Source of the DNA: Prochloraceae cyanobacterium
GTDB lineage: Bacteria; Cyanobacteriota; Cyanobacteriia; Cyanobacteriales; JASJDA01
Length of the DNA: 46,741 bases
NCBI GenBank assembly: GCA_030065755.1
Contig: JASJDA010000058.1
Span: 1-46,741 of the forward strand
Direction of reading: 5' to 3'
Positions 42,939 to 46,741 of this stretch are shown piece after piece; position 1 is the first letter of the stretch; each line of letters starts with the position of its first letter. The translations under genes were made by a program, and so were the position numbers. The notes below the pieces were generated by a model, which was given only the letters and a program-made list of their open reading frames with translations, ran no database searches and was not told the origin of the DNA.

Positions 42939-43557
42939 AGAGCAAATAACAAAGTGGTTAGATGCACTAACTACTACCTATGAAGAAAAAAAAGACTATC
43001 TAACTGAATTAGATGCAGCTATTGGCGATGCTGACCATGGAATTAACATGAATCGAGGTTTTCAAAAGGTCAAGCAACAATTAGCAAATATTGGAGACAA
43101 AGATATAGAAAGCATTCTCAAAACAGTTAGCATGACTCTAATTTCAAGTGTAGGAGGTGCTAGCGGGCCTCTTTACGGTACATTTTTTCTTAGGGCAAGT
43201 ATGGCTGTGAAAGGAAAGCCAGAATTAACTGCAGAAGATATGGCTGCTTTACTTCAAAGTGGCTTAGATGGAGTCGTGCAAAGGGGTAAAGCAAAGCTTG
43301 GGGATAAAACGATTGTAGATGCGATCGCTCCTGCTGTAGATGCTTTTAAACAAGCTATAGCTGCAGGTAGCACTACAGTAGAAGGGTTAAAAAACGCCGT
43401 CGCTGCTGCTGAAGAGGGAATGATTAATACTATTCCAATGGTTGCGAAAAAGGGACGAGCAAGTTATTTAGGAGAAAGAAGTGCTGGTCATCAAGACCCT
43501 GGAGCAACTTCATCTTATCTCATGCTTAAAGCACTATTAGATATTGTCGCGAAATGA
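42925..43557 (+). CDS. dhaL: DhaL subunit of dihydroxyacetone kinase (orphan)
   Basis: A 210-residue all-helical DhaL protein, the nucleotide-binding subunit of dihydroxyacetone kinases. The Mg-ADP aspartates are in LTELDAAIGDADHGINMNRG (27-46), with GGASGPLYGTFF (the nucleotide-capping GGxSG loop) and GDKTIVDAIAPAVDAF, and the RASYLGERSAGHQDPGATS motif near the end. All binding residues look intact. The start overlaps the hydrolase gene. DhaL normally pairs with DhaK (substrate subunit) and DhaM or ATP, but neither is encoded here; 575 bp of noncoding DNA follow. Either dhaK is elsewhere or this DhaL works with another partner. Confidence 0.93.
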   Translation: MTVTKEQITKWLDALTTTYEEKKDYLTELDAAIGDADHGINMNRGFQKVKQQLANIGDKDIESILKTVSMTLISSVGGASGPLYGTFFLRASMAVKGKPELTAEDMAALLQSGLDGVVQRGKAKLGDKTIVDAIAPAVDAFKQAIAAGSTTVEGLKNAVAAAEEGMINTIPMVAKKGRASYLGERSAGHQDPGATSSYLMLKALLDIVAK

Positions 43558-44136
43558 GTTTAATAAATGTAACAATGTAGATTATACCTAGAAAGAATAA
43601 GTCATTATTAAATTGAGGAACAAAAAAGAAGGAAAAAAAGTAGTTATTGAGACGGTAAATTGCAATACAAGCAAAATAAAAAAACAACAATGATAATACA
43701 TTGGAATAGTTTCAGAGTCGAGTTTCAAGAGTCCAAAAATCATTGTTAAACATCTAAGTTGCAGAAGTGTCAGAAGAGTAGACTAATATATTTTAGTGAG
43801 GTAGTTTGCTGGCGATAAACTCCCTCAGTGTGATTTGATTTTTGTCATTGAATATTAGCTCTAAAAGCTAATTACACTCAAATTGGAAAAAGTAATGAGA
43901 GACTTAATCGAGTCTAATTGTTGATATATCGTTATTTCAGCGTCACGATATATCTCACTACTTTGGGTAAACCGAGTAGTAGTCAGATTGAAAATAGTAC
44001 ACTAACGTGAGTTTAGAAAAGATTTGGAAGACTAATTCTAGCCTAACGCTTGGAGCCTGTATTCCTCCTCATCACTTCCTGAGCAAAGGTTTTTCATCAA
44101 ACTCGCGTTATACAAGGAAAAGGAGATAGGAAGATT
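43558..44136 (+). promoter_or_regulatory. Long upstream region of the metalloprotease gene with inverted repeats
   Basis: No coding region is seen. A perfect 10-bp inverted repeat GATATATCGT (43923-43932) / ACGATATATC (43945-43954) has a 12-nt spacer. Further weaker ones are AGACT...AGTCT at about 43901-43916, and AACAATGAT / ATCATTGTT around 43685-43745. AAGGAAAAGGAGATAGG just before the ATG at 44137 supplies the ribosome binding site. The length and the dyads suggest regulated expression or a long 5' leader. Confidence 0.5.
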
Positions 44137-46104
44137 ATGTTGTTAAATCCTCTTGAGCTATATAATACGAATTCAAGGTCTAGCTTGTCAGAGCTAGCAA
44201 GCTTACACGGACTAGAAAATCCCTCTATACTCCTCAAGCCATCAACGACCCTAGCAACAACCAGCGACGATCGAATTAATGGTTTGCCGAGTGGGGTTAA
44301 GTCGTCATCTAACTCAGTGAGCTTGAGCGTCACTAACAGCATCAATAATGATAAAGACAATAGCAGATCGTTAGATTCACAATCTAGCTTCCTAGACCTA
44401 GCAAATTTATCAAGATCGACAAATGCCTTTGGCGTTGCTACACCAACAAAAACCGTCACCCCCTCTTACATCAATAACATTGATGGACTGCTAATCGGGA
44501 GTAAGTGGGCATCAACCTGGGTTACTTTTAGTTTCACCGACAACTTCTCTAAAGACTACGAACAGCCCTATCCTTTAAGCAATTACAAAACTGGCTTCCA
44601 AAAGCTAAGTACAAGACAGCAAGAAGCTGCGCGGGCATGGATCGGTACTGGCGGTCAGTATTATAATGTCTCCTTGCTCAATCCCAGAGAGCTAACAGGA
44701 GCTAGCGATCGTGATGCAACCATTCGTATCGCAGAAACATCAAAGGCAAACCTTAAGACAGCTAGAGTCGCTGATTTTCCAGCTGGCGGTATCTTTCCAA
44801 ATACTCAAACCGAGGATGGCGATGTATGGTTTAACTCGACTGATTATAATAACCCAGTCATCGGAACCTATGCCTACCATACTTTTGGGCATGAGTTGGG
44901 TCATGCTTTGGGTCTGAAGCACGGTCATGAGACTGGCGGTGTTAGGAATGTCGCCATGAATTCCGATCGAGACTCAATGGAGTTCTCAATTATGACTTAC
45001 CGCTCTTATGTAGGCGCTTCGATCGAACAGTATTGGAACGACGAAGGGAATTATGCGCAGTCGCTAATGATGTACGACATTGCAGCAATCCAACATATGT
45101 ACGGTGCGTGGTTCGACTATAATTCTAACAACACGACTTACACTTTCTCAACCAACACCGGCGAGATGTTTGTTAATGGTGTAGGGCAAGGCAAACCTTT
45201 TTCCAACCGCATCTTCCGCACGATCTGGGATGGTAATGGGATTGATACCTACAACTTCTCAAACTACACTACTAATTTATCAGTTGACCTGAATCCAGGT
45301 AGGTGGTCTAACCTCGATACAAGCGGGGGGCACTTTCAACAAGCTCATCTTGGTAACAATCATTATGCCCGTGGCCATGTGTTCAACGCTCTACAGTACA
45401 AAGGTGATAGCCGATCGCTGATTGAGAATGCTTATGGTGGTATAGGAAATGACCGTATTATTGGAAACAACGCTAATAATTACCTGTCTGGAAATTTTGG
45501 TAATGATAACATCCTTGGTGGATGGGGCAATGATAACCTCATTGGTGGGCAAGGCAATGATGCTCTTTATGGAGGAGGAAATCATGACTATCATGACGGA
45601 GGACTAGGCAACGATTACATCGATGGCTGGAATGGAAATGATAATCTCCTTGGTGGTTCGGGAAATGATAATCTCCTTGGTGGCGGTGACAATGATAATC
45701 TCTTTGGTGGTTCGGGAAATGATAATCTCTTTGGTGGTTCGGGAAATGATAATCTCTTTGGTGGTTCGGGAAATGATAGTTTAGTGGGCTCAGATCCTAA
45801 TGCCTGGAATTCTGGATCGGGTGAGATTGACGTTTTGAGGGGAGATGAAGGGGCAGATTTCTTTATCCTGGGCGATTATTGGGAAGCTTATTATCAAAGC
45901 GGTGGCGCTGACTATGCTGTTATTACCGACTTTAATGCAACCCAACTAGATAAGTTCAGAGTCCACGGTAGCATTAATAATTACCATCTCAGTTTTGATA
46001 TAGCCTGGGGAGGTACTTGGATCCAGTATGAAGGGAACAATGTCGCTTGGGTGCAAAGCACTACTAATGTCTATCTTTCAAGGGATTTTGAATTTGTCGC
46101 TTAA
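44137..46104 (+). CDS. Serralysin-type M10 metalloprotease with RTX repeats
   Basis: A 655-residue secreted zinc protease. N-terminal 110 residues: Ser/Asn-rich, without a signal peptide. Catalytic domain about 140-340: zinc site HELGHALGLKH (H252, E253, H256, H262) and Met-turn SIMTYRSY (M286, Y288), followed by the M10_C region. From about 435 to 550 there are eleven or so RTX nonapeptides (GGxGNDxLx type), then an RTX C-terminal cap with GADFFILGDYWE and VITDFNATQLDKFRV. Such proteins leave by a type I secretion system through the C-terminus; the calcium-binding RTX part folds outside. No ABC exporter is encoded nearby. Two hairpins follow the stop. Confidence 0.94.
   Translation: MLLNPLELYNTNSRSSLSELASLHGLENPSILLKPSTTLATTSDDRINGLPSGVKSSSNSVSLSVTNSINNDKDNSRSLDSQSSFLDLANLSRSTNAFGVATPTKTVTPSYINNIDGLLIGSKWASTWVTFSFTDNFSKDYEQPYPLSNYKTGFQKLSTRQQEAARAWIGTGGQYYNVSLLNPRELTGASDRDATIRIAETSKANLKTARVADFPAGGIFPNTQTEDGDVWFNSTDYNNPVIGTYAYHTFGHELGHALGLKHGHETGGVRNVAMNSDRDSMEFSIMTYRSYVGASIEQYWNDEGNYAQSLMMYDIAAIQHMYGAWFDYNSNNTTYTFSTNTGEMFVNGVGQGKPFSNRIFRTIWDGNGIDTYNFSNYTTNLSVDLNPGRWSNLDTSGGHFQQAHLGNNHYARGHVFNALQYKGDSRSLIENAYGGIGNDRIIGNNANNYLSGNFGNDNILGGWGNDNLIGGQGNDALYGGGNHDYHDGGLGNDYIDGWNGNDNLLGGSGNDNLLGGGDNDNLFGGSGNDNLFGGSGNDNLFGGSGNDSLVGSDPNAWNSGSGEIDVLRGDEGADFFILGDYWEAYYQSGGADYAVITDFNATQLDKFRVHGSINNYHLSFDIAWGGTWIQYEGNNVAWVQSTTNVYLSRDFEFVA
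45632..45780 (+). repeat. 27-bp tandem repeats in the RTX region
   Basis: The RTX part repeats a 27-bp unit (about GGTTCGGGAAATGATAATCT plus 7 bases), coding three nonapeptides with near-identical DNA. At least three consecutive copies at about 45697-45777 differ at only a few positions, indicating recent expansion. Copy number is expected to vary between strains. Confidence 0.85.
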
Positions 46105-46187
46105 TGGGCTATAGAGGAATGCCGCTAACTTAAGCCATAACCTTTGTCTAAAACAGCTTTTATTTTAGCTGGGGCAGAACTAGCGAA

Positions 46188-46222
46188 GATACTATTGGCG
46201 AGTCGCACTCGTCAATAGTATC
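46188..46222 (+). terminator. Long hairpin downstream of the metalloprotease
   Basis: The arms 46188-46203 (GATACTATTGGCGAGT) and 46207-46222 (ACTCGTCAATAGTATC) form a 16-bp stem with one G-T wobble and a 3-nt loop CGC. It lies 84 bp after the stop. It lacks a T-run, so it may be a 3' stabiliser. Confidence 0.6.
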
Positions 46223-46236
46223 AGCGAAGCTGCTAT

Positions 46237-46279
46237 GAGGGGATTAGTTTTCTTGCATCAATAGAGAACTAATCCCCTC
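46237..46279 (+). terminator. Second hairpin downstream of the metalloprotease
   Basis: GAGGGGATTAGTT (46237-46249) pairs with AACTAATCCCCTC (46267-46279); the stem extends by TTCT/AGAG with one wobble. It lies 14 bp after the previous hairpin. No strong T-run follows. The pair could be a repeat element; no copies are seen elsewhere in this window. Confidence 0.6.
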
Positions 46280-46511
46280 TAGACAATAACTTCAGCCATT
46301 CATACTCCGATCGACTTTTTTTGGTGCAAGATCTTAGACCAACCCATCTTTGACAATTCTAATTAATTAGTTGTGATATGAGGCTTAAGAATTAGCTTTA
46401 AAAAATAGCGATCGAACCGCTAAAATGCCTCAATTATATGGAAATTGAGTTCTGGGGCGATCGCCACAACGCCCCAATCTTTACCGATCGAAACTGGTAG
46501 TTAACATAAAC

Positions 46512-46739
46512 TCAATCAAGCTGTTCTTCACCAAGATCGGAAAGGGCTGGTGGTTCGTCTTCGGGAATGCGCAATGTCTCTACCATTTCTTGCACTTCTG
46601 CTGGAGGTGGTGGGGTAAGACGAGAAACAACGTAGGTTATGAAGAAATTGAGAGCCATTCCTACTGTTCCAATTCCCTCTGGAGAGATGCCCAAAAACCA
46701 AGCTCCCATACCATAAAACTTGACTCCGATAATATAAAA
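46512..46739 (-). CDS. Sodium:solute symporter, C-terminal end (cut by window edge)
   Basis: The last 75 or so residues of a membrane transporter: a final hydrophobic segment GTVGMALNFFITYVVSRLTP preceded by GAWFLGISPEGI and followed by a hydrophilic tail PPPPAEVQEMVETLRIPEDE. ISPEGIGTVGM and the PPPP tail match the C-terminus of cation:acetate-type symporters (SSS family, VC_2705-like). The start and most of the gene lie beyond the window. The frame stays open to the last base. Confidence 0.8.
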   Translation of the reverse strand, partial: FYIIGVKFYGMGAWFLGISPEGIGTVGMALNFFITYVVSRLTPPPPAEVQEMVETLRIPEDEPPALSDLGEEQLD

Positions 46740-46741
46740 AG

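Noticed and set aside
45632-45780. Minisatellite or CRISPR in the metalloprotease gene
   Set aside because: The 27-bp period is in frame and encodes RTX nonapeptides, which explains the repetition.

Overview
This 46.7-kb window comes from a cyanobacterium. The evidence is dense HIP1 palindromes (GCGATCGC), about 40% GC by eye, a cyanobacterial asd-dapA-rnj / tig-clpP-clpX divergent cluster, LL-diaminopimelate aminotransferase, an Rcp1-type response regulator, and a Yfr1 small RNA upstream of trxA. Genus cannot be fixed; the rich signalling, RTX peptidases and many IS200/IS605-type relics fit a large-genome filamentous or colonial lineage.

Layout. 1-600: end of a 5S rRNA gene, its terminator, and a decayed tnpB. 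615-2315: secreted PPC-domain protein, then a Nudix-cobS pair on the minus strand. 2457-14593: signalling block, with a 2139-aa Ser/Thr kinase/AAA/GAF/PAS/histidine kinase hybrid, a second histidine kinase, an intact tnpB element, an Rcp1-like regulator and a REC-GAF-GGDEF-EAL protein. 14705-18472: dapL, a hypothetical, an MFS transporter, a broken 2Fe-2S ferredoxin remnant and a NADAR protein. 18577-28117: housekeeping core, with rnj, dapA and asd on the minus strand diverging from tig, clpP, clpX and an alpha/beta hydrolase on the plus strand, then trxA. 28390-28462: Yfr1. 28775-31710: DUF2079 membrane protein and a GT4 glycosyltransferase.

31720-37770 is a mobile-element scar zone: a tnpB C-terminal relic, an EAL-domain fragment, a complete tnpB element of the rearranged-RuvC type, a subtilisin-like protease cut off before its catalytic serine, two 148-bp direct repeats, a broken tnpB divergent from an intact tnpA, and a scrap that resembles an IS1595-type transposase. 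37824-43557 holds a peroxiredoxin-fold protein without its Cys site, a globin-like protein without the proximal His, a transglutaminase-like membrane protein with Cys and His replaced, and an alpha/beta hydrolase overlapping an orphan dhaL. 44137-46104 is a serralysin-type RTX metalloprotease with a long upstream region and two downstream hairpins. The window ends in the C-terminus of a sodium:solute symporter.

Functionally, asd, dapA and dapL supply three steps of lysine/diaminopimelate synthesis. tig, clpP and clpX form a folding/proteolysis unit. The two histidine kinases, Rcp1-like regulator and cyclic-di-GMP protein look like one signalling neighbourhood interrupted by a transposon. I did not find a clear new multi-gene defence or biosynthetic system. 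The most interesting signals are the shared right-end motif of two unlike tnpB elements, the paired 148-bp repeats, the cluster of three proteins with missing active-site residues, and the Yfr1 RNA.
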